A DNA stretch of 64,000 bases from Juglans regia (Eukaryota > Streptophyta > Magnoliopsida > Fagales > Juglandaceae), in assembly GCF_001411555.2 (NCBI RefSeq), contig NC_049909.1, forward strand, positions 15,868,686-15,932,685, read 5' to 3'. Below are positions 23,056-34,100 of this stretch, piece by piece. The notes beneath the pieces are model-generated. The model did not search any database. It was not told where the DNA came from and saw nothing but the letters and a program-made list of their open reading frames with translations. The first letter of the stretch is position 1, and each line of letters starts with the position of its first letter. The position numbers were made by a program, and so were the translations under genes.

Positions 23056-23739
23056 TGTAAGGAGATTTTCCCCCATTAAGCCCAAAAGGGCTGTGAATGG
23101 AAATGAAGCAAGATCAAAAACCTGGCCCGAAGTAGAAAGCCCCTAACCAAACCCACGGGAAAGCTCCTATGAGCACGACCTGCATGAGGGATAGTGCTGT
23201 AGGGGACGAGACTCGTCGATCTGGAGAGCCCTCGAGTAGTGTTCAGTCCTCAAGTGCCCGCCCGCACAGTGAGCGTAATATGCTAGAAACCATTGATCTA
23301 CTGATAAGAAAAACATCAATGAACTATAAAGAAGGCAGTTTGAGAGAATGAAGTCGGAAAACCACGCCGCATTAATGGCTCCACTACTCGGGCTACATGC
23401 CACATTAATGACGTCGTCACAGAGCCATGCCGCATTAAAAGACTCTAACACAGGGAACAATACGAAGGACGCAGACTTTATGGGGCAGGCATGATCTGTC
23501 CCCCCAGACTTATAGTATAAATATTGGATCTTAGGTACGAGAATATATCTCTTTGATCCCTAGACTCCCTTACTTATTTACAAACTTCAAAGAATATTTA
23601 CTAACTTTGGCATTGGAGGTTACCCGGCCCTTAGGCCATCCTCTCCCAGTAGCCTTTCTCTCCATCTTTTGCAGGCTCTTTTTTGAAGACTTGACTTGTT
23701 GAAATTTGGCTCAAAGTTGTGCGAAACACGATGTTAACA
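23056..23739 (+). repeat. 5' LTR of the Gypsy-like element
   Basis: It begins TGTAAGGAGATTTTCCCCC and ends ACGATGTTAACA, directly before GTGGCGCCATATGTGAG. Its length and end motif (CGAAACACGAYGTYAACA) match the LARD 5' LTR at 12466-13137, though the bodies differ. A TATAGTATAAATATTGG stretch at about 23510 is a candidate TATA region. Confidence 0.72.
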
Positions 23740-23823
23740 GTGGCGCCATATGTGAGATCGTAATAGATCTTGCGTGTCTTTCTCATGCATGCGACAACCT
23801 GTTCTGAGCAACTCAAGAGAGAC

Positions 23824-25760
23824 ATGGGAGATGCTATGGAAGTAAGGTTGAAGACCATGGAAAAATGGGTAACAAAGCTAACTGGCAAAGTACAAACACT
23901 TCGCAAGGAAAACGAGGAGCTCAGAAAATCCCAATAGGAGCAGGATGGCGGGGCAGGATCTAGTGACACTAAGCAAGTGGGATCCCAAAACACGCAAGCG
24001 AGACTTAATAAAGAAGAGGAGCATAATAATACGCAGGATGAGCTCCGCAACCTCAAAAGAAAATACGAGGAGATAGCAAGGAAGGTAGGCACGTCATCAA
24101 CGATAGACCAATTGCTCACAAGTACGGGTCTATCTTATACTGAAGAAGTAATGGTAGTGCCTTTACCACCGAAATTTCGACTCCCCATTATGGAGATATA
24201 TGATGGTGGAAAGGAACCCCTTGAGCACCAGTAAACTTTCAAGGTTCACATGACGTTGCATGTTTTTCCCGTGGAAGTAGCTTGTAAGGCATTTCCACTA
24301 ATCCTGAAAGGGTTAGCACATGCATGGTTTGGGTCACTAGCACCTGGATCAGTGGACAACATTGGTGAACTGACCAGATTGTTCCTAACCCAGTTCATGT
24401 CCAGTCAAAGGAGGCAGAGTTCGGCTGCGTACCTCCTCACCATCAAACAAATAGAGGACGAAAGCCTGAAGTCCTACCTAGCCCGGTTCAATAAAGAGCG
24501 CATGACCACCAATGACTAAAACGAGAAGATAACCTTGGCAACGCTCCTGGGAGGGGTATGGCCACGATCCCAGTTTATGGCAGAGTTGGTCAGAAGAACT
24601 TTCGCGACAATGCGAGAGTTCATGGATTAGGCCGACAATCTCATCAACGTAAAAGACACTCTTTAGGCATTGACGAAGCCGCAAAGGAAGGAAGTGGAGC
24701 GTGTAGAGAAGAAGGCGAAAGTCCTAACCAAGAGAAGGGCTCTCAAGAGAAGCGGAGTGAGGAAGTCCCGACAAAAGGACCCGAACCACGGTACGACTGG
24801 CTCACGTTCGCCATTCAAAAGGAAGACGATTGGAGGACAGTGCGCCACTATTGCACGTACCATCGGTCCACCTCACATAATACCGAAGACTGCTTCTCCC
24901 CGCAAGAGATGAGGGAATATGCAGAATAACAGAAGCGGCACCACTCCTTGACCAGGAGGCAGGAGCAAGAGAAAAGAGGAAGATCGAGAGAAATGAGTCG
25001 GGACCGAAGTGACCAGAACAGGCGGGTGAACAGCCCTCAACGGTAACTGGCGATAAGAGAGCCACTGCTAGGTCACCCCCGTTCGCTGCCAAGGTAGGAA
25101 CCCCCTATTGGGGAAATTCAAACCATAGCCAGAGGATTTGCGGGTGAGGGTATTACCTCATCGAGCAGGAAAGCACACGCCAGATGAGTCTGTATCATCC
25201 TGCCAAACAACGGAGGGGTGACCCAACCCCAACAATCTCATTCACGGAGGCAGATGAAGAATGGGTCATGTACCCCCACGATGACTCTTTAATGGTCACT
25301 ATGCTTGTTGCCAACCTCACCACCCATAGAATCATCATTGATAACGAGAGCTTCGCGTACATCCTGTTCTGGTGAGTCTTCGCCAGAATGGGTATTGAGG
25401 CCGCCTAGCTGTAACCCATCCCCATGCTCTTGAAAGGTTTCTCCGGAAGCATTGTCCAGCCTGTGGGAACTATCACGCTATCCGTCCCTGTGGGGAGTAG
25501 CCCCTGCACAGCCCCTGTTATGGTTGACTTCCTGATACTAAAGACGTTGTCATACAATGCCATCATCGGGAGGCCCAACCTCAACAGCTTAAGCGTTGTC
25601 ACATTGACCTACTACCTCAGAATGAAGTTCTCAATCTCCCTAGGGAGTGGGCGAAGTCTGAGGAGAGCAAGTCTTAGCAAGAGAATGATATGCCCAGGAG
25701 CTAAAACAGAAATATGGAGGGTCCGCCTCGGACGACAGTAACAGAATATAGTAGGCCGAG
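23824..25760 (+). pseudogene. Gypsy-type gag and aspartic protease, disrupted
   Basis: The N-terminal part is coiled coil (EKWVTKLTGKVQTLRKENEE, then DELRNLKRKYEEIARK). Next comes the retrotransposon gag domain: ACKAFPLILKGLAHAWFGSL, then LTRLFLTQF and QIEDESLKSYLARFNKE. A basic stretch and a CCHC-like remnant (CTYHRSTSHNTEDC) follow. The protease region has HRIIIDNESFAYILF, where the active-site D-G/T-S/G triad has become D-N-E. It ends with LKGFSGSIVQPVGTITL and IIGRPNLNSL. In-frame stops occur at 23935, after PLEHQ (about 24232), after TTND (about 24517) and several times later, with frame changes. No zinc knuckle of standard spacing and no polymerase follow. Confidence 0.85.
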
Positions 25761-26064
25761 CACCACCAAATAAGCCATGACGAGCCTCTCTCTGCCACTT
25801 GCCCTGCCAGTCTCGAGGAGGAAAAGGGCGATGCACAGCTTTGGAAGGAAGGATGGACGATGACCTCCCCTGCTCGGGATTCCGTTTTCCTTAATTTCGT
25901 AACACCTCTTCGTCTAACTTGTACTTTCTTTTTATTTAATGAAAATGCGACTTTTCATGACAATACAAAACATCTACTCCACGCTTTTCATATTACCAGT
26001 AAAGCACTAGCAAAAAAAAAGGTGTGCAGCTAATGAAATCTACGGCAACAAGGTCATCAGCAGA

Positions 26065-27140
26065 TTACCTCCTCGCAGGGCACCATAGGGAAAGGTAGAC
26101 CTAATGGTTGCCTTATTTCTCCCGTGGAGGAGTGTGGGTCAGCCTTCGATGGCCCGAAGATGAAAGCTTACATTCTTTGCAGACGTCAACAAGCGATTAC
26201 GTCCCTGTGGGACACTATAGGGAAAGGTCTGCCCGAAGGTGGCCTTATCCCTCTTGTAGAGGAGAGCGGGATCGACCTCATGACCCTTTGAATAAATTAC
26301 CTTGACCTCTGTTGTAACGAAGAGTGAGATCAGCATCAGCCTGACCCAACACTTACCTTTCATGTGATATCAACGAGCGGGAGCGGGTTCAATTTCAAAC
26401 TGCCCGAATGACATACCTCTTGTGGGATAATGGGGAAATTAAGCCAAAGGCTTTTCCACCCCTCCCACGATGGAGAGCAGGTTATGCCCTTCCAGCAACC
26501 CAAACCGCTTATCTCGGCTCCTATCACGGGGAAGAGTTGTCAATTATATCGCTGGCGAACTTACCTCCCTACGGCATACCACAGGTAAAGGTAGGCCTTA
26601 AGGTTGTCTTGTCCCTCTCGTGATGGAGTTCGGGTTAGTCGTCAGCTACCCGAAATAAAAAACTATTCATTCCTTATAAGTGCAATAGGCGGGAGCGGGT
26701 ACAGTAATAAACTGTCCGAATAACTTACCACCATGCGGGATACAATGGGGAAATGTAGGCCTAAAAGGTTATCTTGTCCCCCCTGCGAAGGAGAGCGGGT
26801 TTGACCCTTAGGGCAATTGGAATACTTACCCCGACCTCCACTACGAGCAAACAGTGGGTTCAGCACCAGCCTGGCCCAAAATGTTACATTCTCGTGTGAT
26901 GTCAACAAGCGGGAGCGGGTCCAATAACAGACTGCCTGAATGACTTATCTCCATGCGGGACCCAACAGGGAAAGACATGCCTAAAGGCAGCCTTATCCCT
27001 CCCGCAAAGGAGAGCGGGTCTTGCCTTCGAGGCGGGTCGAAGAATTTAGCCCGACTCCTATAACAGCGGAAGTGCGGATTGCCTTAGTGGCTGCCTGAAG
27101 AAGTTACCTCCTTGGGGAACCAAAGGGGTGAGCTAATTTG
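26065..27140 (+). repeat. degenerate tandem array, units of about 130-220 bp
   Basis: Roughly seven units each start with TACCTCC(A/T)-like sequence and a GCGGGA block, then GGGGAAAGGTAGGCCTAA, CCTTATCCCTC and GGAGAGCGGGT. Unit starts lie near 26065, 26198, 26411, 26560, 26726, 26945 and 27106. Units differ in length because some carry an extra GAGCGGGAGCGGGT segment. Arrays of this sort are common between the coding part and 3' LTR of Tat-like elements. Confidence 0.8.
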
Positions 27141-28478
27141 AGGTAGCTTGACCACTCCATGATGAAGTGCGGGTTTTAGTCTTACGACTGCCCGAAGTAA
27201 GAAGGACCTTCAGAAGGGAAGTGAGGTCTTGCAAGAAGGCCGCACAAGCACAAGCACTAGCAAGCAAGAAGTAGGTCAAAGTTGTAAACTCCCCAAATAC
27301 TGAGACAAAATAGACAAGCAAGGGCAACAACGGCACACGGGGAGGACTATAAGCGCGGAACGATGCAAACGGAAGAGCCTAGAAAAGAGAAATGCAGTGA
27401 GGAAAGCACAGAAATCATATAGCCAGGTACAACGGAAAATAATTTTATTGATTACTGAAAGCTACAAGGAACAAATTACATCATAAAGCCTCAAGGCTAT
27501 AAAGAACAAATTACATCATAAAGGTGCAAAGCTCCAATTGACAAATTACACCGTAAAGAAACAAAACTACAGGGAACAAGTCGCAACAAGTTCCAGTGTC
27601 CAACCGTAGACCTAGACCGTAAAACGGCCCGAGATAATCTAAAAGGACTAGGAGACCGCACTGTTCTCGGACCCATCTAAAACAGGATAAGCTAAAAATC
27701 CCCAACGACGATGGAGATATTGCTAAGAATCAAAACATATATCACCTAACATATATTATGATCAAACTCGACTCGAACTCGAATACCAAAAATAAACAAG
27801 CTGATACGAGTTCGAGTAGCTCACTCGAGCTCGAGTAAAATCTGAAAGATGAAGTTTCAGATTTGTGAGATTTAAAAATTTATTTCTAAAAATCAAAACA
27901 TAAAAAGAAAAAGAGGGGGTGATTTTTACAGATCTAAAGATCTGTAACCATTCGGAAAAAAATTGCAACCAAAATAATCATTACAACAGCCCAACACACA
28001 AAAATAGAAGGAAAAAAGAAAAAAATAAATCAAAATCTGAGAAATAAAATCTCAAATCTGTATGTATTGATAAGAAATTATTTAGAAACGAGCACAAAGA
28101 TAAGGATGATACAGATAAGGAAGAGCAAACCAAAACACATGAGGTGAAAAAAATAAAATTAAAATCTCAGATTTGAAAGATGAGAAAGCTTCAGATTCGT
28201 AAGATTAAAAAAAAAAGTTGTAAAAAACATGAAATAAAAACAAATGCAATGATGACGATCTTTACTTCTATATTAAGACAAGGGGGGAAGTGCAGTGTGT
28301 GTGATAAAGCAGAAGAGAGAGAGAAAGTGTTGTGTGTGAGTACGACTGAGTGTGTAAGGGTTAGAGAGAGAGATATGGGCTGGCCGAGAAATTTTCTTGA
28401 GAGAGAGAGATGGAGGTTAGGGGTTTGAGAGAATCGAGGAAAAGAGAGTAGATCTGAAAGGGTAGGGATATACAAAGG

Positions 28479-28481
<3 letters not shown>

Positions 28482-28533
<52 letters not shown>
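28482..28533. repeat. (GA)n microsatellite
   Basis: This is an uninterrupted GA run of about 52 bp in a longer purine-rich region. Open frames through it on both strands give Arg-Glu or Leu-Ser repeats and are not genes. Confidence 0.95.
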
Positions 28534-28535
<2 letters not shown>

Positions 28536-28886
28536 GGGGGAGAAGTTTCGAGAGAATTTGAGGGGGGGAGAAATTACGGGAAGGTGGGAAGGGGGGAAAG
28601 AAAAATGGTGGGAGAGAACGAAAAGGGATGGGGAAAAGGGGTGGGGCCCTGGGGAAAAAGAAAAGGGGTGGGGAAAAATAGAACAAGAAAAGGGGTGGGG
28701 ACGGGAAGGGCTATGGAGTCTGTGAGAAAGAACACATTGTAATGTGTTTGTAGACCTACCTACTAGCACATAGTTTATTTAGGTATATAAATTGCACATA
28801 AAATTGTAATAATAATTTAAAATGTCAAAAAAATAAAATTGACATTCTTATAAAATTTTATTTATTTTAATTTATATCAACTAGGC

Positions 28887-28917
28887 ACACATGCAGCACG
28901 TGTGTTGCCTTACTAGT
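28887..28917 (+). mobile_element. possible Helitron 3' terminus
   Basis: The sequence GGCACACATGCAGCACGTGT plus TGCC can form a stem (GGCA with TGCC, CACATG with CGTGTG and one bulged T) around a CAGCA loop. Seven bases later it ends in CTAG followed by T. Helitrons end in a hairpin followed by CTRR and insert 5' of T. AT-rich DNA precedes it. No 5' TC end or Rep/helicase gene was found, so this rests on the terminus alone. Confidence 0.3.
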
Positions 28918-28959
28918 GTATATATATATATATATATATATTTATTACAAGTATTGTGA

Positions 28960-29170
28960 CGAGCCCATAGTGAATCAAGTCGAGTTTATACGAATTTTGT
29001 TCACGAGCCTACACCAAGTCAAGTCGAGATTACACGAATTTAGCTTGTTTAATATTCGAACCAATATTAATGATCGCGAACAACTTATTTATCAAATGAA
29101 CTGAATCCGAATCGAGTTTATACGAGTCAAACTCAAGCTATTCGAGCAGTTTTATTTGTTTGCAGCCCTA
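28960..29170. mobile_element. right end of a hAT relic
   Basis: The border reads GTTTGCAGCCCTA; its reverse complement, TAGGGCTGCAAAC, is a common plant hAT terminus. The subterminal CGAG motifs (TCGAGTTTATACGA, GTCGAGATTACACGA) repeat. A matching CTCGAGCTCGAGT cluster near 27770-27835 may be the other subterminal region, but no left TAGGGCTG terminus with the flank TCCACAAT was found. Confidence 0.45.
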
Positions 29171-30324
29171 TCCACAATAGAGGATGGGTGGTTCCACAAC
29201 GCGAAATCGTCCAGGATGGAACCGCCACAGCCAGTAGCGACCTGAGCACAGCTAGAGGACCCGTTGCCCACTAGGGTGTAAGGATTTCATCGAAGCCAAG
29301 AAAAATAGAAGAAAAAACAAAGGAACTTTGGAAGAAAAGCGAAGAAAGACAAATGAACTAAGAGCTCATGTAGCAGAGCAAGAATCATAGAATGAAGGAG
29401 AAAAGACAGAGTATAATGGGTTTCCCAATGTGGAGGAGGGTCCTTATATAGGTGGGGTTGACGTTTGACATCCCGAGGTGCCATAACTCCACGTATCACC
29501 AGGCCTTTTCGTAATCTTAATTTCGCGTCAACGAGGTTCATAATTATTCTTATGCTTATGATGGATCTTTTCCACTCGGACTTCATTGAGAACCAAAAGT
29601 ACTTGATCGATCTCAGAAAACCATGCAATACCTAAGAAGTTAGCAAGATAATTAAATATGCAAAACAAAGGACATTTGAGTGCACTATTAATCATGAAAG
29701 TAATTTCAATATAAAACATATAATGTGTGTGTACCTGTGTGATGGCCTGAAAAGGCATATATAGGTCTTTGGAAGTGAAGGAACAGACGCTTGTTAGCTA
29801 GGTTCGGTATGTTTTGGGAATTATATATAATATGGCTGAAGAGCAGATGTGCCATGGGGGTATTATTCCTCATCCTATTATATATATACAGATATGTTAT
29901 ATATCAATCTACACTCTCTACACATCATGGTTTCAATTTTTTTTTAACTCAATACACTAAGTATGTTGAGGCTGATGTAAATAATTTTTCATATATATAT
30001 ATATATGTACACCCTGTAATCTTGTGGGTTCAAATTTTGTGTCTCTTTTTAGAGTGCTTTCCTCTGCTTTAGGTAATATATATGCATGGGCCTGCGTATA
30101 GGTCTCTGGTATGTTATTTGGGCAGCGCACGGTGGTTGTGCTTGGACTTGTACAAAATAATTAATTAATTTGTTTATTTATCACGTACAATTGCAGAGAA
30201 AAAAATATGGGGCCCGTAGTCATGACATGATATATACTGCGCCGCATGATCACCCCTTAATGCATATAAAGTTAATAATGAAAATAAGAGATTCATGATG
30301 AATTAAAATCAAATAAGTTTGTTT

Positions 30325-30510
30325 ATTTTTTATAGATAAGATGAGATAAGTTAAAATCAAAATTAAAAAATTAAATAAGATATTATTAAAATATATTTTT
30401 AATATTATTTTTAATTTAAAATTTAAAAAATTAAATTATTTATTTTATTTTATATTAAAAATTAAAATAATAAAATAATAAAATAAAAATATTTTTTAAA
30501 AACAAACTAG
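30325..30510. mobile_element. AT-rich MITE, Harbinger/Tourist-like
   Basis: The left edge has AAGTTTGTTTATTTTTTATA followed by GATAAGATGAGATAAG. The right edge has TATTTTTTAAAAACAAAC, whose reverse complement begins GTTTGTTTTT, an imperfect terminal match. The interior is almost pure A/T. It has no coding capacity and the ends are approximate. Confidence 0.45.
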
Positions 30511-30784
30511 GAATTTACTTTTTGCCTTTTTCTTACGATAAAACCCATAATTACTTGCAACTTCTTTCCAGTTTCCAGTACTATTAATTTTCTCTGACTG
30601 CTCCACACACACACACATCAACTTAATTACTGGACCCTCCAAAGCATCTGCAATAAATTATGAACCCGCGGGTCAATGGTGCAATGCATGATCATTAAGT
30701 ACTGCAAGTTGACCATTATATATATAGAGAGAAATATTTTGTATCTTCGAAGCTCGAGTGCTTGGATGAAGTTCCATCTCAGAT

Positions 30785-31108
30785 TCTCAGGAATTGAAGG
30801 GTCCATCGGATAATTTCCCCATGTCAAAGAAGAGTTCGTCCTTATGCGCAGCTGTACAAAAGGCCAAGACTGCATCTGTCCACTGTCCAATAGTTGGTTA
30901 GAATATTCCTCCGTACATTCATCATCCTCCTCTGTATATGGTCTTCATTCAGGCCTCTAGTAATATTAGTGATTTCCTCTGTCATTCTTTGGTTGGTTGC
31001 AACCTTGTATATATTCTTTTAGGTGTTATACAATATACGAAGGAATGAAATCATTCTTCTCAAATTCAATTGTCATTTCTTTTATGCTCTCAAATCCAAT
31101 TTTCTTCA
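30785..31108 (+). repeat. 5' LTR of the second Copia element
   Basis: It begins TCTCAGGAATTGAAGGGTCC and ends ATTTTCTTCA before the primer site. It shares CAGCTGTACAAAAGGCCAAG, GTCATTCTTTGGTTGG and CTTGTATATATTCTTTTAGG with 35720-36050. The CAACCTTGTATATATTC stretch is a TATA candidate. Confidence 0.85.
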
Positions 31109-31195
31109 TAGTATCAGAGGGCTGCGTAACCTGCATTTTTTCATCTACTTTCTTAACTCATCTTCCATTCTTTCTTCACCTACTCTTTTGTTTCT

Positions 31196-34100
31196 TTGCA
31201 AATGACTGAAGAAGCATCCTCTCATACGAATGCAAATACATTACCCCATACAAACTCACCTTCTAAAGATCCCAACATTCCTTTTTTCCTCTATCACAGT
31301 GACAATGCCAACACCGTGATGATCACACCTCCCTTGATAGGTCCCAATTATCTCTCATGGATCAGATCCTTTACTCTAGCCATATCCATCAAGAATAAGC
31401 TAGGTTTTCTTGATGGATCCATAACTACCCCAGAGCAGTCCAGCTCTCTGTACGTGCCATGGTTGAGGTGTAACAACCTCCTACTGTCTTGGATCCTCAA
31501 CTCAATATCTAAGGAGATAGCCTCAAATGTTCTATACAACAACTTTGCAAAAAGGGTGTGGGAGAAGCTCAATGATCGATTTGCTCAACCTGATAAAGTG
31601 AGGCTAAATCACTTGCATCATCAACTCAATTTCATTGTTCAAGGAAACCATTCTGTGAGTGATTATTTTACTAAGTTAAATGTTGTTTGGGAAGAATTGA
31701 ACAACTATCGCCCTCTACCTCATTGTTCTTGTGGACATTGTACCTATCATGCTCTAAGTGATGTTGGTCAACAAGTAGATTATGTTTTTAAATTTCTGAT
31801 GGGGTTGAATGACTCTTTTGATAGCATTAGAGGGCAGATAATACTCATGAGTCCCATGCCATCTCTGGATAAGACCTTTTCCCTAGTTTTGCAAGAAGAA
31901 AGGCAGAAGCAAGCTTGTACCCTAATGTCACTTGCACCAAAATACTCAGCATTTGCAGCATTTCAAGGTCCAAACAAGAAAAAGGATCGGAATGATGTCA
32001 CTTGTAATCACTGTGGGAAGAATGGACATACGTACCAAGGACAAGTGCTATAGGTTGATTGGGTTTCCACCCAACTTCATGTTCACTAAAACTAAATCAG
32101 CATATTCCACGAATCCTTCAGCAAACCAGGTTGCTTCTCATAGTCATGGCCAGGAAAAAGAACCTATGACTCCATCTCTGCTGCCTTTCACTCAAGCACA
32201 TATTCAGATTCAGCAGCTCATATCTCTTGCCAATGCTCAGACTTCACAATCTAATGATCACCCCTCCATCCCATCTGCTGAGAACATCACTGGCAACACT
32301 ACTTTTTCCAACATGGCAGGTATAGGACTATCCACCCTCACTGATATTCCAAGTACTTCTATTTTTTCTATCAAACATCATTCATCACTGCATCATTCAA
32401 ATTCAAACACCACTGAATGGATTGTTAACACTGGAGCCACAGACCATATGGTCTTCTCTCCTTCCCTTCTCACATCCATCACTTGTGAAACACATGCCTA
32501 TGTCCAACTTCCAAAAAAAACTCTGGCTAGAGTCACACACATAAGGAATGTTCAAATTTCAAAATATCTCACTCTCACAGGGGTACTTTGTATTCCTTCA
32601 CCTTCAATCTGATTTATGCCAGTAAGCTTACTCACGACTCTTCCTTATGGCTTATTTTCTTGGAAAACTTCTATTTTATACTGGCTCTCTTTCCTTGGAT
32701 GACGATTGGACTTGCTAAAGTCCACCACGACCTCTGTTTTCTCCTTCAAAGTTCATTTTGCAGCAATGTCAGCAAACTTTGCTCCTCCAATCTATTGCCA
32801 TCTATCCTACTTCATATCATAAGGCCCTCAATGCCAATACACAGCAGCCTTTCAACCTTTGGCACTTTAGATTAGGGCATGTATCTAATCAGAGGATGAA
32901 TGTAATCCAATCTCTTGCTCCTAATGTAAAGTTTGATGAATATATGCAATGTACCATTTGTCATTTGGCCAAGCAAAAGAGAGAATCTTTTTCCTTGAGC
33001 AATTATGTTTCATCTTCTGTTTTTGAACTTGAGCATTGTAATATATGGGGCCCTTATTCATAAGCATCCTTTCAAGGTCATCATTATTTTCTAACAATAG
33101 TTGATGACTATAGCCGAGTCACTTGGGTTTTTCTAATGAGATTCAAATTGAAGTAAGGGCTCTTTTACAGTCCTTTGTTCACATGATAAAAATCCAATTC
33201 AATGCAAAAATCAAACAAATTCGATCTAACAATGGCCTTGAATTTCAAATAACTGATTTTTATAATCTTCATGGCATTTTGCATCAAAGATCTTGTGTGT
33301 ACACTCCACAATAGAATGAAGTTGTTGAAAGGAAACATCAACATCTCTTTTCTGTTGCTCGAGCCATCCTTTTTCAAGCATCTCTTCCAATCAAATTTTG
33401 GGGAGATGTTTTCACTACTACACACTTAATCAATCGCATTCCTACACCTATCCTCAATAACAAATCACCCTATGAGGTCCTTTTTTTCCACTACACCCCC
33501 ATGCAATCACCTCAAAGTGTTTGGTTGTTTATGTTTTGCCTCTACCATTCAACACAACAAGTCTAAGTTTGATCCGAGGGCCAAGAGATGCATTTTTCTT
33601 GGCTATCCTGCAGGGGTCAAAGGCTATAAAGTCTTTGATTTAGACACTCAAGCATCCTTCATTTCCAACGATGTAGTTTTCCATGAAAACATCTTCCATT
33701 TCCAATCTTCTAGCACTACTTCTCCTCATACTAGTCCCTCTGATCTGACTCTACCTCCAGCTTTACCAAACTTGTCACCTTTTTCTTATCCTTCTTCTGC
33801 TACTGATTCTTCTCTTGTTGCCCCTTTGCCCAATTTTTCACCTAATCATGATAACAATGCCTCTTCTCCTTGTCCCTTATCCAACCCTACACATCACAGG
33901 CCTTCTTCTTTGCTCCCCTCACACACAAATCAGCCTTCAACCCCATCTACACCCACTGATGTCCAATCTCAAACACTACCTTCTAATACTGATGATCAAT
34001 CTCCTATTATCCACATTAGAAGGTCTGATCGAGTCAGGCAACCACCCACTTACTTAAATGATTATCATTGTCAGTTAACTCTTACTGATCCTCACCCTTC

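Larger units (their letters stand above)
23056..27700 (+). mobile_element. Gypsy-like (Tat-type) gag-protease element, no pol
   Basis: A 684-bp LTR is followed by a TGGCGCC primer-site region, a gag-protease frame (23824-25760), a tandem array (about 26065-27140) and a 3' stretch rich in ACAAATTACATCATAAAG motifs. No reverse transcriptase, RNase H or integrase is present: after the protease the coding signal stops within 150 bp. No 3' LTR was found before 30 kb, so the copy is either 3'-truncated or its other LTR lies elsewhere. Its 5' edge abuts the CACTA relic. The right boundary is approximate. Confidence 0.75.
27701..30784. other. intergenic spacer with transposon ends
   Basis: No gene is supported. 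CTCGAGCTCGAGT-rich DNA near 27770-27835 and 28960-29150 probably belongs to one hAT relic whose right end is at 29170. A possible Helitron 3' end lies at 28887-28916. A GA microsatellite (28482-28533) and GGGGAAAAG-rich flank fill 28450-28720. A MITE sits at about 30325-30510. Confidence 0.5.

Noticed and set aside
28191..28769. Long open frames on both strands in GA-rich DNA
   Set aside because: They are produced by the GA microsatellite and purine-rich flank: Leu-Ser or Arg-Glu repeats without any domain.
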